Of a stretch of 64,000 nucleotides of DNA, positions 22,758 through 31,506 are shown in pieces. This stretch comes from Flavobacterium palustre (lineage in GTDB: Bacteria; Bacteroidota; Bacteroidia; Flavobacteriales; Flavobacteriaceae). The translations under genes and the position numbers were made by a program. The stretch lies in NCBI RefSeq assembly GCF_014639535.1, contig NZ_BMGA01000009.1, positions 79,387-143,386 of the forward strand, given 5' to 3'. The notes under the pieces were generated by a model. It did no database searches. It was not told where the DNA came from and worked only from the letters and a program-made list of their open reading frames with translations. Numbering within the stretch: the stretch's first letter is position 1; every line of letters starts with the position of its first letter.

Positions 22758-25190
22758 TTGAAAATAATAAATAGGTTATATCCGCACGCTATTGCCATTC
22801 TTGGTTTTGTATTAGTTTCACTAATTTATTTTTACCCGGTTCTTCAAAGAAAACAAATTTTTCAATCAGATATTGCCCAATATACGGGTATGGCGAAAGA
22901 ACAAAACGATTTTAGAGCCGCCGAAAAAACAGAGCCTTATTGGACTAATTCGGCTTTTGGAGGAATGCCTACCTATCAGTTAGGGGCTAAATATCCGAAT
23001 GATTTTATCGGAGCCATAGACGATGTTTTACGGTTTTTACCCCGTCCTGCCGATTATTTATTTCTGTACTTTTTAGGCTTTTACGGATTATTGTTAGTCC
23101 TAAAAACAGATCCTTTAAAAGCTTTTTTTGGAGCCGTTGCCTTTGGTTTTTCGACTTATCTGATTATCATTTTAGGAGTTGGTCATAATGCCAAAGCACA
23201 TGCTATAGCCTATATGCCATTGGTAATAGCCGGTTTTATATTGGTTTTTAGAAAAAAATATGTTGTTGGAGGTCTGCTCACAATGTTAGCTACAGCATTA
23301 GAAATTAATGCTAATCACTTCCAGATGACCTATTATTTGCTGATTTTTCTGTTGCTTCTTTCAGCTTATTTTACATTTAATTTTATAAAAGAAAAAGAAT
23401 ATAAATCGTTTTTAACGGCCACAGGAGTTTTATTAGTAGCAGGGATTTTTGCCTTAGGTGCCAATGCTACTAATTTGTTGGCTACAGCCGAATATGCTGA
23501 TTTTAGTACGCGTGGAAAAAGCGAACTGACTTTTAATCCTGACGGTTCTAAAAATACAGATACCAGTGCTATGACCCGTGATTATATTACGGAGTATAGT
23601 TACGGAATTATGGAAAGTTTCAACTTGATTGCGCCAAGACTTTTTGGTGGTTCTAATAGCGAAAGTTTAGGAACCGACAGCAGCATGTATGATTTTATGG
23701 TAGGTCAGGGAGTTCCTGCTCCACAAGCAGCCGATTTTGTAACTGCTATGCCTACTTATTGGGGAGATCAGCCTATTGTTGCTGCGCCCGCTTATATAGG
23801 TGCGGTGGTTTTCTTTTTAGGAATTTTAGCTTTAATTATAGACGAGAGAAAGATAAAATATGTTTTTCTTTCAGGAGCAGTTGTAGCTTTGTTGCTTTCC
23901 TGGGGTAAAAATTTCCCGGCTTTAACAGATTTCTTTATTGATAATGTCCCAATGTACAATAAGTTCAGGGCTGTTTCCTCTATTCAGGTCATTTTAGAGT
24001 TATGTTTTCCTGTTTTAGCCATAATGGGATTGCAGTCTTTTTCTAAGGCTGATAAAATCGAACAATGGCAAGCTTTGTGGCAGTCAACGGCTATTGTGAT
24101 TGGAACTATCGTAATTTTGTTTTTAAGCAAAGGGATGTTCAGTTTTTCAGGAGCCAGTGATAGTTATTTTACTGAAAGTTATGGTCCCGGTTTTGTTGAT
24201 GCGCTGAAAAGCGACAGAAAGACGATGTTTAGTGCCGATTTGTTGCGCTCTGCTTTTCTGATTGTTTTAGCAGCCGGCGTTTTGTGGATGCTTATTAAAA
24301 ATAAGTTGGCACAGAATACGGCTATTATTTTGGTTGGTTTATTGATGATTTCCGATTTGTTTTTTGTAGATAAAAAATATGTTTCGGCTAAGGATTTTGT
24401 CAGCGGAAGAGAAGTAGCTGTTCCTTTTCAGGAAACTGCTGCCGATACTCAAATATTAAAAGATTCTTCTCATTACCGTGTTTTTGAGATAAACGGCAAT
24501 TTCTCCAGTGCCAGAGCATCGTATTTTCATAAATCCATTGGTGGTTACAGTGCTGTGAAACCTCGCAGAATGCAGCAATTATTTGATTATCAGATTGCCA
24601 AAAATAATTTGGAAATCTTGAATATGCTGAATGTAAAATATGTCATTCAAACTGATAAAGAAGGAAAAGAATTTCCTGTTTATAATCCTGATGCCAACGG
24701 AAACGCCTGGTTTGTAAGCGATGTTAAATTGGTTAACAGTGCTAATGCCGAAATGAAAGCATTGGAGCATTTGAATACTAAAAAAGTGGCTGTTTTCAAT
24801 ATGCAATTGCATCGGGATAAGTTTAGAAACGCCCGTTTAAAACGCAATATGGACACTACAGGGAAAATTCAGTTGCGGGAGTATAAGCCTAATTATATTA
24901 AATATATTTCAGAAAGTAAGAATGAAGGATTAGCCGTTTTTTCGGAGATTTATTATGAAAAAGGCTGGAATGCCTATGTGAATGGTGAAAAGACTAATCA
25001 TTTTCCTGTGAATTATGTTTTAAGAGGAATGATGCTTCCTGAAGGAGTTCATACGGTAGAATTCAAATTTGAACCCGAAGTAATTAAAACAGGAAGTACC
25101 ATCACGCTTATTAGCGGAGTTGGAATGCTACTGTTGTTAATAGGAGGAGTTTATTATGAAAGAAAAAAAGGATCAAAGATTGTTAGTTAA
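22758..25190 (+). CDS. YfhO family polytopic membrane protein
   Basis: The 810-residue protein has about a dozen membrane segments through residue 540, then a soluble region and a final membrane segment (ITLISGVGMLLLLIGGVYYE). QSDIAQYTGMAKEQNDF followed by YWTNSAFGGMPTYQL is the signature of the YfhO family, GT-C-like proteins tied to glycosylation of cell-wall polymers or glycolipids in Firmicutes. The start codon is TTG at 22758; there is no nearby ATG and the N-terminal segment is complete, so this non-ATG start is well supported. It precedes a glycosyltransferase and a flippase, which points to surface glycan assembly. Confidence 0.87.
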   Translation: MKIINRLYPHAIAILGFVLVSLIYFYPVLQRKQIFQSDIAQYTGMAKEQNDFRAAEKTEPYWTNSAFGGMPTYQLGAKYPNDFIGAIDDVLRFLPRPADYLFLYFLGFYGLLLVLKTDPLKAFFGAVAFGFSTYLIIILGVGHNAKAHAIAYMPLVIAGFILVFRKKYVVGGLLTMLATALEINANHFQMTYYLLIFLLLLSAYFTFNFIKEKEYKSFLTATGVLLVAGIFALGANATNLLATAEYADFSTRGKSELTFNPDGSKNTDTSAMTRDYITEYSYGIMESFNLIAPRLFGGSNSESLGTDSSMYDFMVGQGVPAPQAADFVTAMPTYWGDQPIVAAPAYIGAVVFFLGILALIIDERKIKYVFLSGAVVALLLSWGKNFPALTDFFIDNVPMYNKFRAVSSIQVILELCFPVLAIMGLQSFSKADKIEQWQALWQSTAIVIGTIVILFLSKGMFSFSGASDSYFTESYGPGFVDALKSDRKTMFSADLLRSAFLIVLAAGVLWMLIKNKLAQNTAIILVGLLMISDLFFVDKKYVSAKDFVSGREVAVPFQETAADTQILKDSSHYRVFEINGNFSSARASYFHKSIGGYSAVKPRRMQQLFDYQIAKNNLEILNMLNVKYVIQTDKEGKEFPVYNPDANGNAWFVSDVKLVNSANAEMKALEHLNTKKVAVFNMQLHRDKFRNARLKRNMDTTGKIQLREYKPNYIKYISESKNEGLAVFSEIYYEKGWNAYVNGEKTNHFPVNYVLRGMMLPEGVHTVEFKFEPEVIKTGSTITLISGVGMLLLLIGGVYYERKKGSKIVS

Positions 25191-25236
25191 CGATTTTTGA
25201 TTTGAATTAGTAAATTAAACTTAATTCCTTAAAGCT

Positions 25237-26523
25237 TTGGAACCAAAAAAAGTCCTTGTAATCACTTATTATTGGCCACCGGCAGGAGGTCCTGGTGTAC
25301 AACGCTGGTTGAAATTTGTAAAATATTTACCGGATTTTGGCGTACAGCCTATTGTATATATCCCTGAAAATCCCACTTATCCTATTGTTGATGAAAATTT
25401 AGTCAATGAAGTTTCGGATAAGGCTGTTATTTTGAAACAAAAAATATTCGAACCCTATCAATTGGCTTCTTTTTTGTCCAAGAACAAAACAAAAAAGATG
25501 AACTCGGGAATTATCCCCAATCAAAAGAAACAATCTTTTTTAGATAAAGTGTTACTGTGGATTCGTGGGAATTTGTTTATTCCCGATGCCCGTTTTTTTT
25601 GGGTAAAACCTTCGGTTGCTTATTTGGAAAAATATATTGCTGAGCATAATATTGATACCATTGTTACTTCTGGACCACCACATAGTTTACACCTTATTGG
25701 ATTGGAATTAAAACAGAGACTAAATGTAAAATGGTTTGCCGATTTCAGAGATCCCTGGACTACTATTGGTTATCATAAATCCTTGCGATTGTCGGGTTAT
25801 GCAGCTAAAAAGCACAAAAAAATGGAGTCGGTTGTTTTGAATACGGCAGATACTATTATTGTAACGAGTAAAACGACAAAAACCGAATTTGAAGCTTTGA
25901 CCTCTAAACCTATTTCGGTAATTACGAATGGTTTTGATGTGGAAAAAGTAGAGCGACAAACTTTGGATTCAAAATTTTCTCTGGCACACATTGGCTCGTT
26001 TCTTTCGGCAAGAAATCCAAAGTTATTGTGGGAATCTTTAGTGGAGTTAATAGCTGAAATTCCCGATTTTAAATCGCATTTGGAAATTAAATTGATTGGT
26101 GCAGTTAGTCAGGAAGTTCTGGAGACTATCAGTCAATTTGGACTGAATGAGTATGTAAAGAATTTGGGATATGTTTCACATGAAGAAGCGATAGCACACC
26201 AGCGTAAGTCGCAAGTGTTGTTGCTTATTGAAATTGATTCGGAAGAAACAAAGAGCATTATTCCGGGGAAATTATTCGAATATATGGTGTCTAACCGTCC
26301 TATTATAGCCATCGGTCCTAATGGATCTGATTTTGCCGAAATTATTAGCAATACAAATACGGGAGTATTTTTTGATTATTCTGAAAAAGTAAAGTTAAAA
26401 AAGTTAATTTTGGACTTTTATAATCAATTTCTTGAAGGCAAATTGCAATCTCATGCCATAGGTTTGCAACAATATTCCAGAAAAAATTTGACTAAGGAAT
26501 TGGTACAACTTTTAACTTCTTAA
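25237..26523 (+). CDS. GT4-type glycosyltransferase
   Basis: The 428-residue protein has a GT-B fold. The N-terminal KVLVITYYWPPAGGPGVQRWLKFVKYL loop binds the acceptor side, and SIIPGKLFEYMVSNRPIIAIGP with the ExFE-like acidic motif lies in the donor half. It probably adds a sugar to a surface polysaccharide or lipid-linked glycan. The start codon is TTG at 25237, directly followed by the conserved EPKKVLVITYYWPP strand. It lies 46 bp after the YfhO gene and 8 bp before the flippase gene, giving a clear operon. Donor sugar unknown. Confidence 0.88.
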   Translation: MEPKKVLVITYYWPPAGGPGVQRWLKFVKYLPDFGVQPIVYIPENPTYPIVDENLVNEVSDKAVILKQKIFEPYQLASFLSKNKTKKMNSGIIPNQKKQSFLDKVLLWIRGNLFIPDARFFWVKPSVAYLEKYIAEHNIDTIVTSGPPHSLHLIGLELKQRLNVKWFADFRDPWTTIGYHKSLRLSGYAAKKHKKMESVVLNTADTIIVTSKTTKTEFEALTSKPISVITNGFDVEKVERQTLDSKFSLAHIGSFLSARNPKLLWESLVELIAEIPDFKSHLEIKLIGAVSQEVLETISQFGLNEYVKNLGYVSHEEAIAHQRKSQVLLLIEIDSEETKSIIPGKLFEYMVSNRPIIAIGPNGSDFAEIISNTNTGVFFDYSEKVKLKKLILDFYNQFLEGKLQSHAIGLQQYSRKNLTKELVQLLTS

Positions 26524-26531
26524 TTTCATAA

Positions 26532-28001
26532 ATGGGAATCGTATTAAATCAGTCCTTAAAAAATACTATAATTACCTATATCGGTTTTGCGATTGGAGGA
26601 ATTAACACTATTTATTTGTATCCTGTTTTTTTAGGTGCTACTTATTACGCTTTGACAAATTATATTTTGTCATCTGCTAATGTTATCATGCCTTTATTTG
26701 CCATTGGAATGCAAAATACGCTGGTAAAATTTTATTCGCAGTGTGAAACTAATGAGGAAAAATCACGGTTTTTATCGTTTACGGTGCTGTTTCCTTTGTT
26801 GTTAATAGTTCCCTTATGTTTAATTGGTTTTGTCTTTTTTGATGAAATATTGTATTTTTTATCCAAGAAAAATATTATTGTTAAAAACTACATTTGGCTG
26901 ATCCCATTTATAGGGATTTGCATGGCTTATTTCGAAATTTTTTATGCCTGGTTACGGGTGCACATGCACTCGGTTTTTGGGAATTTTATAAAAGAAGTAG
27001 CCTTACGACTGGCTTCGTTGTTTTTATTGGTAGGGGTGTATTATAATTGGATAACTGTAGAAGGCTTTGTCTATGCTACAGCGGTTGTTTATCTTTTGGC
27101 ACTTTTAATAACCATGTTTTATGCTTTTAGTATTCAAAAACCCGAATTTCAATTTACCATTCCGGCTAATACAAAGGATATTTTAGTTTATACGTTTTAC
27201 ATTATTTTGTCGGGGAGTGTTGCTAATTTATTGCTGGACGGTGACAAAATGATATTGAATCAATATATGAATATTGAAAATATTGCCTACTATTCGGTGG
27301 CTACATATATTGCTTTGGTTATTTCAGTTCCCAGTCGGGCGATGCACCAAATTGTGTATCCTATCACAGCCAGATTAATGCACGAAAATAACCATGACGA
27401 AATGGATATTTTGTATAAAAAGACATCAATCAATTTACAGGTAGTGGGAGGTTTTGTAATGCTGGGTATTTTTGTCAATATCAAAATGCTTTATCAGTTA
27501 GTTCCGCCTGAATATGCCGGTGGAATAGCTGTAGTTTTTATGATTGGTTTGTCTAAGTATTTTGATTTGATTTTGGGGAATAATAATGCGATTATTTTCA
27601 ATACTAAATATTACCGTGCCGTATTGTTTTTAGGTGTTCTTTTGGTGGTTTTAACTGTAGGACTGAATATGATTTTTATTCCAATTTATGGAATCATGGG
27701 CTCGGCATTTGCTACTTTATTATCCATTACGTTGTATAGTTTGGCAAAATTAATGTTTGTTGTAAAACGATTGCATTTGTATCCCTTTACAAAACAAACA
27801 TTGTATTCGTTATATCTTACTGCTGTTTTGTTTTTAGGTTTTTATTTTTGGGACTTTTCTATGAGTCCAATTATTGCCATTATTTTAAAATCCATCTTAG
27901 TGACAATAGCTTATGTCTATCTGAATTATAAGTTTGTTATTTCTATCGAAATCAATCAGGTAATCGATGGTTTATTGAAAAAACTTAAAATTGTAAGATA
28001 A
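26532..28001 (+). CDS. Polysaccharide flippase (Wzx/MOP family)
   Basis: The 489-residue protein has about 12-14 hydrophobic segments spread over its full length, beginning with TIITYIGFAIGGINTIYLYPVFLG, a typical opening of lipopolysaccharide and O-unit flippases. Such proteins move lipid-linked oligosaccharides across the inner membrane. The pairing with a glycosyltransferase 8 bp upstream supports this. An internal GDKMILNQYMNIENIAYYSVATY segment is a common MOP feature. The sugar unit is not deducible. Confidence 0.87.
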   Translation: MGIVLNQSLKNTIITYIGFAIGGINTIYLYPVFLGATYYALTNYILSSANVIMPLFAIGMQNTLVKFYSQCETNEEKSRFLSFTVLFPLLLIVPLCLIGFVFFDEILYFLSKKNIIVKNYIWLIPFIGICMAYFEIFYAWLRVHMHSVFGNFIKEVALRLASLFLLVGVYYNWITVEGFVYATAVVYLLALLITMFYAFSIQKPEFQFTIPANTKDILVYTFYIILSGSVANLLLDGDKMILNQYMNIENIAYYSVATYIALVISVPSRAMHQIVYPITARLMHENNHDEMDILYKKTSINLQVVGGFVMLGIFVNIKMLYQLVPPEYAGGIAVVFMIGLSKYFDLILGNNNAIIFNTKYYRAVLFLGVLLVVLTVGLNMIFIPIYGIMGSAFATLLSITLYSLAKLMFVVKRLHLYPFTKQTLYSLYLTAVLFLGFYFWDFSMSPIIAIILKSILVTIAYVYLNYKFVISIEINQVIDGLLKKLKIVR

Positions 28002-28050
28002 GATTCTCTTTTTGTCCTTTTTTGATAGTGTTAATCACTAAAAGTGGGTA

Positions 28051-28081
28051 TTGAAAAAGTTAATTTGTGGTATTAAATTTG
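28051..28081 (+). promoter_or_regulatory. Promoter for the small orphan gene at 28135
   Basis: TTG (28051-28053), a 20-nt spacer and TAAATTTG (28074-28081) form one of the best Bacteroidota promoters in the window. Confidence 0.65.
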
Positions 28082-28134
28082 TTGCATGCTTATTATCGTT
28101 TAATAAACATTAATCTATTGATATCCCTCAAATC

Positions 28135-28428
28135 ATGGAAAATACTTTAATTGTTAAGAATCAGAATTTAAAATTAGCTACAGTTTTAGCCCAAAAGATT
28201 AAAAAGGGTTTTGTAGTGGAAGAGGTTAATAATAAATTACCTTTTGTAGTTTTGTCTAAAAGACCCGGAAAGGTCAATCATCGTTTGAATTTTTTGATTT
28301 CCTGTGCTACTTTCGGATTGTGGTCAATTCCCTGGGCATATAAATCTTTTGAAGCTAAAAAAGAAAAGAAAATCATTATTGCCCTTGATGAAGATGGAAT
28401 CCCCTTTGAAGAAAAATGCTATAGTTAG
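28135..28428 (+). CDS. Small hypothetical protein with one hydrophobic segment
   Basis: The 97-residue protein has a basic N-terminal half, a hydrophobic segment with prolines and tryptophans (LNFLISCATFGLWSIPWAYKSF) and a charged tail (KKEKKIIIALDEDGIPFEEKCYS). I do not recognise the family. It has its own good promoter, a leader of about 50 nt, and a strong hairpin after its stop, so it is a complete single-gene unit. A small inner-membrane protein is the simplest reading. Confidence 0.72.
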   Translation: MENTLIVKNQNLKLATVLAQKIKKGFVVEEVNNKLPFVVLSKRPGKVNHRLNFLISCATFGLWSIPWAYKSFEAKKEKKIIIALDEDGIPFEEKCYS

Positions 28429-28460
28429 TTTCTGAGTCAGGATAAAAACCGGATAATTTT

Positions 28461-28506
28461 AACCGCAGATTTGCAGATTTATATTTTAATCTGCAAATCT
28501 GCGGTT
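28461..28506. terminator. Perfect 19-bp inverted repeat between convergent genes
   Basis: AACCGCAGATTTGCAGATT (28461-28479) is exactly complementary to AATCTGCAAATCTGCGGTT (28488-28506) around an 8-nt loop. It lies between the small orphan gene and the convergent uvrA and can end both transcripts. No long T-tract follows on the plus strand, so it may instead be a dispersed palindromic repeat. Confidence 0.65.
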
Positions 28507-28522
28507 CTTATTTTAGAGGTAT

Positions 28523-31309
28523 TCAAAGTTTTTCTTTAAGATATTGAGCGGTAATCGATTTGTTGTTTTTTACAATTTCTTCCGGAGTACCAACAGCTAA
28601 CAGTTGTCCTCCGTTTTCACCGCCTTCAGGTCCTAAATCGATAATCCAGTCGGCACATTTAATCAGATCGAGATTGTGTTCGATGACTAACAATGAATGT
28701 CCTTTTTCGATTAAAGCATCAAAAGAAGCCAGTAGTTTTTTAATGTCATGAAAATGCAAACCTGTTGTAGGTTCGTCAAATACAAATAAGGCTTTTTCTT
28801 TAGTAGCTCCTTTTACCAGGAAAGAAGCCAGTTTAATACGTTGTGCTTCTCCACCGGAAAGTGTAGAGGAAGATTGTCCTAATTGTACATAACCTAAACC
28901 AACATCCTGCAATGGTTTTAATTTTTGTGTAATTTTATTTTGCTTGTGCGTTTCAAAAAACTGTACCGCATCATCAATGGTCATGGTTAAAATATCGTTG
29001 ATGTTTTTGCCTTCAAAAGCCACTTCCAGTACTTCCTTTTTAAATCTCTTTCCATTGCAGGTTTCACAAGGCAATTGTACATCGGCCATGAAAACCATTT
29101 CTACATTAATTGTCCCTTCACCGCTGCAGGTTTCACAACGTCCTCCGTCAACATTAAAAGAGAAATGTTTGGCCTGATAACCTCTTAATTTGGATAGTTT
29201 TTCTTTGGCAAATAATTCTCTGATGTCGTCGTAAGCTTTGATGTAAGTCACCGGATTAGAACGCGAACTTCTGCCGATTGGGTTTTGATCGACATATTCG
29301 ATGTGTTTGATGTGAGAAAACGAACCGGATATTTCGCTAAATTGTCCTGCTTTTTCTCCTGCATGCTCCAGTTTTTTTTGTAAAGCAGGGAACAGGATTT
29401 TTTTTACCAATGTACTTTTTCCACTTCCTGAAACTCCGGTAATTACTGAAAGTACATCCAATGGAAAAGTAACGTCAATATTTTGAAGATTGTTTTCTCT
29501 GGCACCTTTTATTTCGATATGATTTTTAAACGGACGGCGTTTTTTGGGAACGGCTATTTCCAAATCTCCGTTTAGGTATTTTGCCGTTAGCGAAGTCGAT
29601 TTTAAAATTTCATTAAAATTACCCTGAGCCACTAAATTCCCTCCAAAAGTCCCTGCCTCAGGCCCAATGTCGATAATCATATCGGCAGCTTTCATAATGT
29701 CTTCGTCGTGTTCTACTACAATCACCGTATTGCCTAAATCGCGTAAAGACAATAAAACTTTTATCAGACGTTCACTGTCTTTTGGGTGTAAACCAATACT
29801 GGGTTCGTCCAAAATATACATTGATCCAACCAAACTGCTGCCCAGTGAAGTTGCTAAATTAATTCTTTGTGATTCTCCTCCGGAAAGTGTAGCCGAATTT
29901 CGGTTCAATGTCAGGTAATCCAAACCAACATTGCTTAGAAAAGATAGACGGTTATTGATTTCGACCAATAATCTTTTAGCAATTTGCTTTTCGTATTCGT
30001 TTAATTCTAAATTTTTAAAGAAATCCACCAAATGTTTAATTGGTAAATCCACCAAATCTGAAACTGTTTTACCATTTATTTTAATGTACGAAGCTTCAGT
30101 ACGTAAGCGTTTTCCTTTACAGCTCTGGCATTTGGTTTTTCCTCTGTAACGTGACAACATTACACGATTTTGAATTTTATAGTTTTTCTCTTCCAGTTCT
30201 GCGAAGAAATCGTTCAAGCCCTGAAAATAAGAATTTCCGGTCCAGATTAATTCTTTTTGTTCTTCGGTAAGTTGGAAATACGGCTTGTGAATAGGAAAAT
30301 CAAATTTATAAGCACTATTCACTAATTGATCCCGATACCAACTCATGCTTTCACCACGCCACGGAAAAATTGCATTTTCGTAAATAGATAAACTGGTGTT
30401 CGGAATAACTAATTCGGCATCAATCCCAATGATGTTTCCGTAACCTTCACAGCTTGGGCAGGCTCCGTAAGGATTGTTGAAACTGAATAAATGCACATTA
30501 GGTTCTAAAAAGGTGATTCCGTCCAATTCGAAATTGTTGGAATAATCCAATCGTTTATCCGTATTTAGTTCCTGTAAATAGCAAATCCCTTTTCCCTCAT
30601 AAAAAGCCGTTTGTACCGCATCGGCAAGACGGTTGAAGAATTCTTCTTCCTCTTTAACTACAATTCGGTCAATGATTAAAGTAATGTCTTTGTTGTCTAA
30701 TGAATGTTGGTCAATTTCATCCAAACGAACAGTTTCTTTATCAACTAAAATTCTCGAAAAACCCTGCTGAAGCAATACTTTTAATTTGTCTTCGAGTTGT
30801 CTTCCTTCTTCCAGATGAATGGGAGCAAGAAGCAACCATTTGCTGTTAATTTCAAAATTTTTTACATCATTGATGACATCCGAAACCGTATTTTTTTTGA
30901 CTTCACGGCCGGAAATTGGCGAAAAAGTTCTTCCTATTCGGGCATATAATAATTTGATGTAATCGTAAATCTCTGTAGAAGTTCCTACAGTTGAGCGCGC
31001 ATTGGTGGTGTTTACTTTTTGTTCAATGGCAATGGCAGGAGCAATTCCTTTGATGTATTCTACTTTGGGTTTGTCTAATCTTCCAAGGAATTGTCGTGCA
31101 TAAGAAGACAAACTTTCTACATAACGACGTTGTCCTTCGGCATACAAAGTGTCGAATGCTAAACTGGATTTCCCTGAACCGGAAAGTCCTGTAATTACAA
31201 CTAATTTGTTGCGGGGAATGACAACATCAAGGTTTTTTAAATTGTGAACCTGAGCTCCTTTGATTATTATATTTTTCTTTGGATCTATTTTAGAAAAGTC
31301 AACTTGCAT
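28523..31309 (-). CDS. uvrA: Excinuclease ABC subunit A
   Basis: The 928-residue ATPase recognises DNA lesions with UvrB in nucleotide excision repair. Two ABC cassettes are complete: Walker [10 protein letters not shown] and GVSGSGKST, signatures [13 protein letters not shown] and [13 protein letters not shown], and Walker B VDILDEP-type strands ending in DEPSIGLHP and DEPTTGLHF. Zinc modules are visible as [14 protein letters not shown] and CETCSGEG with CETCNGKR. The frame opens 20 codons further, but a -7 box at 31329-31336 lies inside that extension, so I start at [10 protein letters not shown]. Confidence 0.96.
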   Translation of the reverse strand: MQVDFSKIDPKKNIIIKGAQVHNLKNLDVVIPRNKLVVITGLSGSGKSSLAFDTLYAEGQRRYVESLSSYARQFLGRLDKPKVEYIKGIAPAIAIEQKVNTTNARSTVGTSTEIYDYIKLLYARIGRTFSPISGREVKKNTVSDVINDVKNFEINSKWLLLAPIHLEEGRQLEDKLKVLLQQGFSRILVDKETVRLDEIDQHSLDNKDITLIIDRIVVKEEEEFFNRLADAVQTAFYEGKGICYLQELNTDKRLDYSNNFELDGITFLEPNVHLFSFNNPYGACPSCEGYGNIIGIDAELVIPNTSLSIYENAIFPWRGESMSWYRDQLVNSAYKFDFPIHKPYFQLTEEQKELIWTGNSYFQGLNDFFAELEEKNYKIQNRVMLSRYRGKTKCQSCKGKRLRTEASYIKINGKTVSDLVDLPIKHLVDFFKNLELNEYEKQIAKRLLVEINNRLSFLSNVGLDYLTLNRNSATLSGGESQRINLATSLGSSLVGSMYILDEPSIGLHPKDSERLIKVLLSLRDLGNTVIVVEHDEDIMKAADMIIDIGPEAGTFGGNLVAQGNFNEILKSTSLTAKYLNGDLEIAVPKKRRPFKNHIEIKGARENNLQNIDVTFPLDVLSVITGVSGSGKSTLVKKILFPALQKKLEHAGEKAGQFSEISGSFSHIKHIEYVDQNPIGRSSRSNPVTYIKAYDDIRELFAKEKLSKLRGYQAKHFSFNVDGGRCETCSGEGTINVEMVFMADVQLPCETCNGKRFKKEVLEVAFEGKNINDILTMTIDDAVQFFETHKQNKITQKLKPLQDVGLGYVQLGQSSSTLSGGEAQRIKLASFLVKGATKEKALFVFDEPTTGLHFHDIKKLLASFDALIEKGHSLLVIEHNLDLIKCADWIIDLGPEGGENGGQLLAVGTPEEIVKNNKSITAQYLKEKL

Positions 31310-31328
31310 AAAAAATATTGGATTTTTA

Positions 31329-31336
31329 CAAAAGTA
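31329..31336 (-). promoter_or_regulatory. -7 element for uvrA
   Basis: The minus strand reads TACTTTTG, matching TAnnTTTG, 20 nt upstream of the chosen start at 31309. No LexA-like site was recognised nearby. Confidence 0.45.
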
Positions 31337-31506
31337 ATCATTTTTATGCCGGGAAACAGGGATGAACAAATCCTAAATTTAGTTAAAATAAGGAGCTTTT
31401 GTATGGAGTTGAGTAAATTAGAGTTGTAGAATTATTATGCGTTTATTTTTCAACAACCAATTGGATTTAGTTTTAAATTTACAATAGACCAAAAAAAGAC
31501 TTAGCC